From NCBI GenBank assembly GCA_905221605.1, contig CAJNDS010002225.1:110001-165000 (forward strand): a DNA stretch of 55,000 nucleotides, given 5' to 3'. Position 1 is the first letter of the stretch; every line of letters begins with the position of its first letter. The translations under genes and the position numbers were made by a program. Origin of the DNA: Symbiodinium natans (taxonomy: Eukaryota; Sar; Dinophyceae; Suessiales; Symbiodiniaceae). The notes below the pieces were generated by a model, which saw only the letters and a program-made list of their open reading frames with translations, was not told the DNA's origin and searched no databases. Positions 42,866-53,700 of the stretch are shown here, piece after piece.

Positions 42866-43981
42866 GTGTGGGGGTGGGGGGGGAAGTGATCGTGTGACAG
42901 TGGGAGGATGGATGCGGGTACAGGATTAGGTTTGGGGGCGGGGGGGGGGGGGGGGAGCTGAATGAGGTTCCGAATTGAGGCTCCGAAACCCTACCTCCAA
43001 CTTTAGACATGTGCTTCTACAGGCCTCACGGTTGTACTACAAAAAGTTCAGAGTTCAGGGTTTTAGGGTTTAAGGCCTTGTGAACACAGACATCTTCGAA
43101 ACTCAGCCAAGAAAAACCCCTAAACCCTAAAACCTAAACCCTAAACCCTAAACCCTAAACCCCTAAAGCTGCAGCGCGAAGGGGCGGACTCCTAAGCAAG
43201 CTCGTGGTGACTTGGCGTGGTTGTGGGAGGTGTGGGGCAGGTCAAAAGTGGACTCGACATGCTAAAACGCTCAACTGGATGTATGGTGCGAGAGAGAGAC
43301 AGAGAGACAGACATTACTGGCTTGGTTTTGGACTGAGCCCAAAACCCCGAACAGGGTCTGGAGTGAGTGTGGTTTAGGGTTGAGGGCTTCGGGTTTGGGT
43401 TTTTCTCTTGGAAGGAGGGGTGGGGGCCGGCATCATGTTAGTCAGCAGCAAGAGCGCTGTGTCCAATGTACAGGAGGAGCCCGCAAACCCTCAACCCTAA
43501 ACCGCTGAGCCCTTAAACCCCAAAAAACCGCCAACCCCAAAACCCCTAGAGTGTAGTGGTCGTTCCCCCAAGCCCCTAAACCCTAGACTCTTGCTAAACC
43601 TTGAACCCCTAAACCCAAACCCCATATCCGTAGGCACAAAAGCCCTATATGGGGATTCCCCCTTGTATACCCCAAAATTCTACATAATCCTTTTAAAGAA
43701 ACCCCCCGAAAAGGGTAGTTGCCCCGATTTTCGGAAACTCCCCCATATGGTATGGCCTTTGTTCCGGCTTGCTGCGTTACAGAATCGAGGCGGAGATGTT
43801 GGAGGAGGAGGAGGAGCTAACTCGGACGCGAGGTTCCTTTGGGTTTTGGGTTTCGGGTTTAGGGTTTAGGCTTTATAGGGTTGAGGGTGTATGCAGGGCT
43901 TCGGGTCTATAGGGTTTAGGTCCTATATGGTCTAGGGTGCTGGGTTAGGGTTTAGGGTTTAGGGTACCCCAAGTACGACAG
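42866..43981. other. Putative intron with degenerate repeats
   Basis: G-rich run near 42940, TTTAGGG variants near 43050, CCCTAAA 43115-43170, an AG-rich stretch near 43290, and TTTAGGG-like 43840-43970. No other exon recognised. Confidence 0.5.
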
Positions 43982-44045
43982 GTCTGGGCGACAACAAGTG
44001 GGACCGATTCCGTGCATTCTCCAAGAAGTTGGTCAACGATCCAAG
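43982..44045 (+). CDS. Channel exon A (before S1)
   Basis: GACAG|GT acceptor, CCAAG|GC donor (44046). Encodes LGDNKWDRFRAFSKKLVNDP and splits the Arg codon completed by exon B. Confidence 0.7.
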
Positions 44046-47000
44046 GCTCCTGGACTAAACCCTAGACCCTCAACCCTAACCCTAAACCCTCAACCCCGAA
44101 CCCCAAACCTTAAACCCCCAACCCTAGCAGTTCGGGATGCAGAGCCAAGACTTTACCACCCCATTACCTTGAATGCCAGCCCTAGGCCCATAAACCACAA
44201 AGGGGGTAGGGCGCAAGGTCAAAACGTTTTGGGACCCAAGGCCCCTACAATACCCCAAAAACCCCTAAACGCCCCAGGCCACCAAGAAAATCACCTCCAA
44301 AGAGGGTATATGTATTCTCTATATGGCACCCAAAGGGGCTCACAATGTACAAAAAGAACCCTTAAACCTTAAACCTTGAACCCTAAGCCCGAAACTCCAA
44401 ACCCTAAACCTGAAACCCTGAGAGGGTACTGAACAACCTGGTAACCCAAAGCCGCTTCCGAGGTTCGGGCATCTTGGCTGCGATTTGTGGCGCATTGGAT
44501 CGGCGAGGGGGGGGGGGGGTGTTCGACTCGGAGTAGAGTTTAGGGTTTAGGGTTTAGGGTTTGGGGTTTAGGGTTTAGGGTTTAGGGTTTAGGTTTCAGG
44601 GTTTAGGGGTTGGGGTTAAGGGTTTTTAGGGTTTTGGGTTTAGGGTTTGAGCTGGGGCTGAAAGCGACATACAGCCGTCTCGGGCTTGGGCGCATGTTGG
44701 GGTTTAGGGGTGTGAGGCTTTAGTCCGAAGTCCAACAGGCGGCTGTGCTAGGCCAAGAAGGCTTGGGGCTTTTTATGGAGCGCGAGGGCACAAAGCTCCA
44801 CTGCCACTGCGGCGCTTGAGGGATGGTTTAGGCTTTGGGGTCTAGGGCCTAGGGTTTAGGGAGTGTATCACAAGCGCCATGGGGAAAGAGATGTTGCTTT
44901 TCTTCTGATACTTGTTGGAAGCCTGCGACGGAACACACTGTCCCTAGACCCTAAACCCAAAACCCTAAACCCGAAACCCTAAACCCTAAACCCTAAACCC
45001 TAAACCCCAAACCCTAAACCCCAGACCAACTCAGGTACGTGACCGGCGCCATCATTCTCCTGAACATGATCACCATCGGCCTCGAGGCGGAGTTGTCGGT
45101 GATGCAAGCAAAAGGCACGGAGCTGATCTTGGGGTTGAGGGTTTAGGGTTTAGGGTTTTCAGGGTTTAGGGTTTAGGGTTTAGGGTTTGGGGGCTTAGTT
45201 AGGGGCTTCGGGTTTTCAGGGGTTGGGCTTTCAAGGGTTCAGGATATTAATACATTATCACCTTTATATTATGTTAATAAAGTAAGTATAATACATATAA
45301 TAATAATTAATAGTATATTAAACATTACAATTGATATGGGTCAATCAATAATGTATATACGTTAGAGTATTCATCAATATATATATATATATACCAAAGT
45401 AATATGAATGGAATATTAATTATTCCAATAATATTAACAATTATTGCTATTATTTTTATGATGGTTATTATATATAAAAAATAAAATCAAAACAATTAAA
45501 TCATAAAAAGAATAATAATAATACAAATAAAAATATAAATAATAATAATAATATTGATAATTTTGAGAAAAATGATATTAATATTAATGATACAATTCAT
45601 AATATTACTTTGTTGAGATTCAATTCTATTAATAAAGCTATTATTTAGACAATTACTTATTAAATTATCATCAACTAATTTAATACCTGATGATGAAACT
45701 AAAGAAGCATCTTTAGTATAATCACTTTGATCAATAGTAGGGCTTCCATGCTGTGGGGGATTTCGCTGGGGTTCACGCTTGGAGGTTTCAGGTTCGGTGT
45801 TAGTACGGGTGCCTAGTGTAAAGAAGCATGTTGGCATCTACGCCCTTACACATGGAAGCTCCAGTCGGCTTCGCCCTAAACCCTAAACCCTAAACCCTAA
45901 ACCCTAAACCCTAAACCCTAAACCCTAAACCCTAAACCCTCAAACCCTAAACCCTAAACCCTAAACCCTAAATCCCAGGTACCGCCAGCTACGAAGCCAC
46001 CAGCTGGATCAAGGATCTGGAGACAGCCTTTCTTGGCATCTACACTGTGGACGCTGTGCCGGAACTTACCAGAGAACTCTCATACCCTAAACCAAACTCC
46101 TCCAGTCCACGCCCTAAACCAAGAACCCTGAACCCTAAACCCTAAACCCTAGACCCTAAACCCCTAAACCCTTAAACCACCCCACAAGCTCGGTCAATTC
46201 CTACCGGGCCACTTGAGAGGAGTCGGGCGGGACTGACGGGGGTTTGTATAGTCCCCTTAGGGATTGTTCTTTATTCTAGGTATCGGTTTGGGATAGTTTT
46301 TAGTTTCACTTATTGTTTTAACATAGAGCCCTAATTAGAAATGATTTTGGGGCCTGTTGAAATCGACACCTAGTATTTATTTAAGACGCAAGGGAGTATT
46401 TGTTCATTCAAGGGTGCGAAATGGCATATTTTCCCTTTCTGGGTTTAGTGTTGGGCTCTTTTGAAAGAGCCCCTTTCCAGGATAGGGGTGGGGGCGGGCC
46501 ACCCTGAATCGTCTCTTCTGGTCCTCTGACTCTGCGACATGTATGGTCGTTTGGGGAGGTCTCCGAAATTGGTTTTTGCTATTGACACCCATGGAGGCTT
46601 TGTAGGGTGTTCTGGAGCTCCGTTGCTCTTGAACCCCCCCCCCCCCCTTGCGCTTATAATTGCAAGGATCCGAAAGGGAGTCCACTTTGGGAGTAGTTTT
46701 CCGAGGGTTCTTTTCGGGCCCCCCTCGCAGATTCGTTGAGGATTCAAGTTTTGCTTGCAGGTTCGAGGGTTTGCAGTTGATGTTTTTGGATTATGGGATG
46801 TTTATGGGGGGATAGGTAGTGGATGAAACCCGAAACCCTAAACCCTAAACCCTAAACCCTAAACCCTAAACCCTAAACCCTAAACCCTAAACCCTAAACC
46901 CTAATCCTGGTACACCCATTGGCTCCAAAGCGCTCCCCCAAGGTTGCCTAGGCAGGGTTTCAGGAGGTTACTGCAGGGTTTAGGGTTTAGGGTTTGGGGT

Positions 47001-47727
47001 TTAGGGTTTAGGGTCCAGGGTGTCTGTTTCTAGGCTCTAAACCTTGCCCAAACCCTGGAAAGCTTGTAAGCCCTAACCCTCAAACCCCAGACCTTCACCT
47101 TGCAGCCTGCACCCGCCCGCCCTACTTTGTGTGGTTTAGGGGTTTGGGGTTTAGGGTTTAGGGTTTGGGGTTTGGGGTTTAGGGTTTGGGGTTTAGGGTT
47201 TAGGGTTTGGGGTTTAGGGTGTGGGGTTTAGGGTTTAGGGTTTAGGGTTTAGGGTTTAGGGTTTAGGGTTTAGGGCATTGTGCCATCTGAGGAGCTGATC
47301 CTTCGGCTCGCGGCCGGGGGCTGGGGCATCTTCCGCAGCTTCTGGCTGCCCGTCCTGTCAAGGGGTCTTGGGGTTTAGGTTTAGGGTTTAGGGTTCAGGG
47401 ACCAGGGTTCGGGGTTTAGGGTTTGGGGTTTAATTAGGGTTTAGGGTTCAGGGGCCAGGGTTCGGGGTTTAGGGTTTAGGGTTTAGGGTTTCGGGTTTAG
47501 CGTTTCGGGTTTAGGGTTTAGGGTTTAGGGTTTGGGGTTTGGGGTTTGGGGTTTAGGGCGGCAGCTTCGGGTTGGGTAGTTTCTGACTTCAGGAGGCTTT
47601 ACGTAGAAGGACCAAAAGCCCTCCAAACAGTTCCTCCTCTTCCGCGAGGGTTTGGGTTTTAGGGTCTTCTACCCCACGCAGGCTTGACGCGGTTTAGGGT
47701 TTAGGGTTTAGGGTTGCGAATGCCTGG

Positions 47728-47777
<50 letters not shown>

Positions 47778-50700
47778 CAGAGAGAGAGAGAGAGAGAGGG
47801 GGTTTTGAGATTGGAGGGCCGAGGGGGGGAGAGATTTAGCGCTTCGGGCTCTGGGGCTGTGGGATTTTAAAAAGGGGGTTCAGGTTTTGGGGGTTGGGGC
47901 CATGTGGGGTTCTTGCATCAGCGTTTGAGGCTTCGGATTTAGGATTTCGGGTTTCGGGTTTCGGGTTTAGGGTTTCGGGAAACCCCAAACCCTAAACCCG
48001 AAACTGGGGTTCGGGGCCTGTTTCAGGTTTCGGGTTGTCGAGTTCTGTCGAGTTCTGGGGGCCTAGGGTACAGGAAACCCTAAACCCTAAACCCTAAACC
48101 CTAAACCCTAAACCCTAAACCCTAAACCCTAAACCCTAAACCCCAAACCCCTAAACCCTAAACCCTAAACCCTAAACCCTAAACCCTACACCCTAAACGG
48201 TCAGTTTTTTGGAGGGGCCAAGGCGGCTAAGGACTGGCGACCCAGAGACCCCAAGACCCAAGTGTTAAGGGTTTAGGGTGTGGGGTTTAGGGTTTAGGGT
48301 TTAGGGTTTAGGGTTTAGGGTTTAGGGTTTAGGGTTTAGGGCCATAAGGCTCTAGCTGTGACTTCTGCAGACTCCGCAATGCGAAGGTGCCGGAGTCTCT
48401 ATAAAAAACAGGTCAGAGAGGTGTGTTCCTGCCAAGTCAAGCCAACAAACTCTAAAGTCCTAATGGCTTTAGCAAGAGATCCACCAACCCCTGGGGAGAC
48501 CTTAAACAAGCGTAAGTCGCAAGCCCCACACACACAAACGCCCTTGTTCTTGCAGAGCGTAGATTTCAAGCCATGAGCTGCATGTTTCAAAGGCTTGGGG
48601 AGTCTTTCTGCTGTTTCGGGACCTCAAAACCCCATGCCCTTAGAATGCGGACATCCGCCCATCCATATCCACCCGCCCACCCGCCACCGTCCGCCCGCAT
48701 GCACCACGCACGCCCTCCCACGCACGCACTCCCTTGCACTCGCGCGCCTGCCAGCGTGCATGCGCTTTCACACACCCACCCCCACACGCACACACACCTA
48801 CCTCGCCCCTTCCCCCAAGATATAAATATGATAAAATGACAAAACACATCTGAAAGCCCTGCTTTGGCTCTTTCTCGGGATTGTAAAATTTGCGGATCAG
48901 GGTTTAGGGTTTCGGATGTAGGATGTAGGATTCAGGAAGATAGCCCCAAAAGGACTAACAACTTGAGGGTTTAGGGTTTAGTTCCCAGGTTTCTTCTGGA
49001 CTTCTTCCTGGTGGTGGTGGGCGTCTTCGGCCTCGTCATCATCCCGATCTTCGGGGAGGGCCCTTCGGCTTTGGGTTTAGGGTTTAGGGAAGGGTTTAGG
49101 GTTTGGGGTTTAGGGTTTAGGGTTTGGGGTTTGGGGTTTGGGGTTTAGGGTTTAGGGTTTAGGGTGAATCCCAAACTCTTTGACCACCTTGTTGTAGCTA
49201 AATTTTATGCCTCAGCCTCAAGTGGAAGCCTCGCGTCCATTGAGAGCCTCAACCGACATCTCGAACCCCCTTTGGGCCCCCCGTGGACCCCTATGAACCT
49301 CTGCAAAAGCCCCGAACCCTTTAATAATATAATTAATTAATAATTAGTTTATACTAAATAATTAATTAATTTAATAATTAACTAATAATAAATTCATAAT
49401 TAATTAATAATTACCCTGCGAACTTCTACGAGCTGCCTAGGAATCGGGCTCGAGAAGCTCCTGGTCGTGCGGGGGCTGCGCCTTCTGAGGCTGGTGCGAG
49501 CCTCGGCGATCCGATTTCCTTTTTTTGAGTTTAGGGTTTAGGGTTTAGGGTTTAGGGTTTAGGGTTTAGGGTTTAGGGTTTAGGGTTTAGGGTTTGGCTT
49601 CATCCGTCCTGCCTTTGTGTCTTGGACCTGGATGTCGAGGAACGCGTAAGAGGTTCTTGCAGAAGGCTCTGCCAGTGACGGTTAGCGGAGGTGCGCTGTT
49701 TGCTAGTTGAAAACTACTCCAATTCCCGTCAAGTTTGATCGTCAATGTCATTCTTGCAATGTTTATGCGGCTTCGGCCCAACAGAAAGTAAATACTCAAA
49801 GTCAGTTTGTGTGTCACAAAACCCACATCGGTACCCTAAACCCTAAACCCTAAACCCAAACCCTAAACCCTAAGCCCTAAGCCCTAAACCCTAAACCCTA
49901 AACCCCTAAACCCTAAACCCCTAAACCCTAAACCCTAAACCCTAAACCCTAAACCCTTGTCTCAGCTGGGCCATGGCTTAGGTCTTCTTTTGGACGAAGG
50001 CACATGAAGGCCATGACCACCTTAGGGCTTTAGGCTGTAGGTGTTAGGGCTTTCTGTGGTTTGTGTCCAATCTCCCTAAACCCTAAACCCTAAACCTTAA
50101 CCCTAAACCCTAAACCCTAAACCCAAAACCCTAAACCCTACACCCCAAACCCTAAATCCTAAACCCTAAACCCTAAACCCTAAACCTTTCATTTCTTTGC
50201 AGATCCATTCCTGCATCTCTTCACGAGTCTTGAAGATCTCAAGCCCAAGCCTCCCTTCGCTTTAAACCCTAAGCTCTAAACCTCCGGAGCCACCAAAGAA
50301 GGAGGAGAGAGGCCAAAGAGCCTTTCTGGGAGAGGCCGTAGAGGAGCGAGCAGATGGGGGAGGAGGAATCACCTGCTCCTGCTTGAGGGTTTAGGGTTTA
50401 GGGTTTAGGGTGCTGCAATGCTGCAAGAGCAGGTTCCTCCCCTGCCTGCAGGCCTTTTGTCGAACTCAAATAGTTTCCGGCGCAGACGGAGGGGTGGGGG
50501 GATGTCCAAAACTGCACTGTGCATGTGTCAACCCCCCTCCCCCCCCCACTAAGCTTAGGGTTTAGGGTTTAGGGTTTAGGGTTTAGGGTTTAGGGTTTAG
50601 GGTTTAGGGTTTAGGGTTTAGGGTTTAGGGTTTAGGGTTTAGGGTTTAGGGTTTAGGGTTTAGGGCTACGTACAGCGCAGCACCTGCTGGACTGCGCATA

Positions 50701-53700
50701 GAAGGAGGCCTCAAAGGCCAGCCCTCAGTCTTCTGGGTTGTGGAGTACTGTACTTTAATACTTCTTTTGGTTCTGGGTTCCTATTATACCTAAACCCTAA
50801 ACCCTAAACCCTAAACCCTAAACCCTAAACCCTAAACCCTAAACCCTAAACCCTAAACCCTAAACCCTAAACCCTAAACCCTAAACCCTAAACCCTGAAG
50901 CCCTAAACTACTTTTTTTCTATTCCAAAGGTAGGTCAGTTCTCCTTTGCGTGCGACCTAAGGAGCCCTTCGCATGGTCAGCCACTTCAAAGTCATGTGGC
51001 GCCTGGTCCACAGCCGCTTGTTTGCGGTTTAGGGTTTAGGGTTTAGGGTTTAGGGTTTAGGGTTTAGGGTTTAGGGTTTAAGGTGTAGGGTTTAGGGCTT
51101 GCGGCCCAAGGCTTGGAACACAGGGATGCGCGGGGCGAATCTACAGTGGCCCCACCCGGTGTGAGAAGCTTTCGCATGGCTTGCTTCACCTTGAAGGATG
51201 TAGTTGACTGTATGAACCCTAAACCCTAAACCCTAAACCCTAAACCCTAAACCCTAAACCCTGAACCCTAAACCCTAACCCTGAACCCTGAACCCTAAAC
51301 CCTAAACCCTAAACCCTAAACCGATGTTGAGTTGGAGTCTTTCCTAGTCCAGCGGCAGCCTGCCAGCTGGACCGGGACTTTCAGGCAACCTTGAGGCAGT
51401 GTTCGACAAGAAGTTCTCAGCTGCGAAAACCTAAACCCGAAATCCTAAACCTTAGGCCTTAAACCTTAAACCCTAAACCCTAAACCTTAAACCCTAAACC
51501 CTAAACGCCAAACCCCAAACCCCAAGCCGCCATCCGAGGCTTGCTCACAGCTGGGCAGACCATGCTTTCAACGACTGCGCTAATCGTGCTCTTTGGCTCA
51601 CGTGACTGGTGGGTTTAGGGTTTAGGGTTTGGGGTTTAGTGTGCCAAGTCCTGACCCTTGAAACCGAATTTTTCTGAGCAAAAGCTAAGCCCTAAGCCCC
51701 AAGCCGGATAAAACACCCGCGTGTGGATCGTAAATAAGGGCCTGTGCTTTTGACACCTGGATGTTCGGCTTGCAGGCTAGGCGACCACTGCTGAAACCCT
51801 AAGCCCCAAGTTTGGGCTATGTGGCGTGCGGGGTACGTGGGGGGTTCAAGGCTTTCCGGCATGTTGGCGTGTAGGTTTAGGGTTTAGGGTTTAGGGTTTA
51901 GGGTTTAGGGTTTAGGGGGGTTTAGGGCTTAGGGGGGTTTTAAGGATTTGGGGAATTTGGGGGTTTAGGGTTGTGGCTGGGCGCGGTAAAGGCTTCACAG
52001 TGCCCAGGTCTCTTTTTGTTTAATTGTTTGAGGGTTTAGGGTTTAGGGTTTAGGGTTTAGGGCTTAGGGGGGGGGAGGTGTGGGCGGGGGGTTTAGAAAG
52101 GTTTAGGACTTGAGCCCAGCACCCTGAACCCTAGTTTGGGGTTTGGGGGGCAAGGGGTTTAAGGCTCTCAAGCGTGCTCGGGGTCTTCAGGGCTTTGCAG
52201 TTTATAGGGCTCAGCAGCTTGTCAAACAAATTAGTGGGCTTAGGGTTTAGGTTCCAGGCGGGGCGATGTGTTGAGGTTCGTGAGAGGGGTCGGAGATTTT
52301 GAGCTTCGAAGCCCTGGACCCCAAATACCTCGAAAGCCCCTAAACCCCAAAAAGCCGAAGCCTACAAACCCCTACGCCCACCCAAAAGCCCTTAGGATGG
52401 TTTTTGTGGGTTTGTTTTGGTTCTCTCCTTTGGGAACAAAAAAAAGACCCCAAAACACAAAACCTTAAACCTTTAGTCCGGTCTCTTCATTGATGGCTCC
52501 CTTATCTTTGCTAGAGGGTTCGATGGGGAGCTGTGGTTTGATAAACCCTAAACCCTAAACGCTAAAACCCAAAAGGGCATATGAAAGGGAGGGAAGGTTT
52601 AGGGTTTAGGGAGACCGCAGGTCAGTGGGCCAATACTGTTTAGGGGCTTAGGGGTTTAGGGGTTTAGGGTTTAGGGGTTTAGGGTTTAGGGGTTTAGGGT
52701 TTAGGGTTTAGGGCTAGGGTTTAGGGTTTAGGGGCACAGCAGCAGGCTCGCCCTGTTCATCTTCGGCTGCGTGGCGGTGGAGCTCATCACTCACGATAGT
52801 GACCTGAACCAAAGCGAGGACGGAGACAAGGGTTCCCTGACCCCAGGCCCCTCAACCCTAAACCCTAAACCCTAAACCCTAAACCCTAAACCCTAAACCC
52901 GAAACCCTCAACCTGTAGAGAGGCTAGTGAACATCCCAATCCCCCAGATGCTCCAAAACGCTGGAGCCCTACGGTTCAACCCGTAAAGCCCCACCAAACA
53001 TCCCGCAGCCTTTAATGTGAGCCGCTTAAGGGTTGTAGGGTTCGGGTTTAGGGTTTAGGGTTTAGGGTTTAGGGTTTAGGGTTTAGGGTTTAGGGTTTAG
53101 GGTTTAGGGTTTAGGGTTTAGGGCTTACGGTTTAGGGTTTAGGGTTTTAGGGTTCAGGACTTAGGCTTAGGGTTTAACTAGAGTCTTAGAGTTTGGGGTT
53201 TGTCAGTTTCGGTTCCTCAATGCCCCGAAACCCTAAACCCTAGACCCTAGACCCTAAACCCTAAACCCTAAACCCTAAACCCCGGATGCCAGGACACGGC
53301 CGACATCATCCTCTCGAACTTCTCCAACTTGCCGACATCCATCTTGACGCTGCTGCAGTGCCTTGAACCTTCCCTCCCTTTCATACGCCCTTTTGGGGTT
53401 TAGGGTTTAGGGTCTAGGGAGAGTGTGGGTTGTGGGGCGAAAGGTCTTTTTTTTTGGGAAACAGGCTCCCTAAACTTCCTAAAACTCTACATCCCGAGCC
53501 CTCATCCCTAAGTCCTAAACCCGAAACCTAAACGCGAAACCCTAAACCCTAACCCTAAACCCTGGTGAATCTGACCCCATTTTACAGTCTTGTATAGAGC
53601 ACCGAGGTCGTGTGTAGTGAACCCTAGAACTCTCAAAGAAGGAGTCTTTCTAATTCCGCAGGCGCCTTGAGCTCGAGCGCGAAAGTCAAAAGATAGGCTC

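Noticed and set aside
48587-48849. Overlapping open frames rich in Cys, Trp and Gly
   Set aside because: They come from the C/A-rich low-complexity stretch and are open in several frames on both strands.
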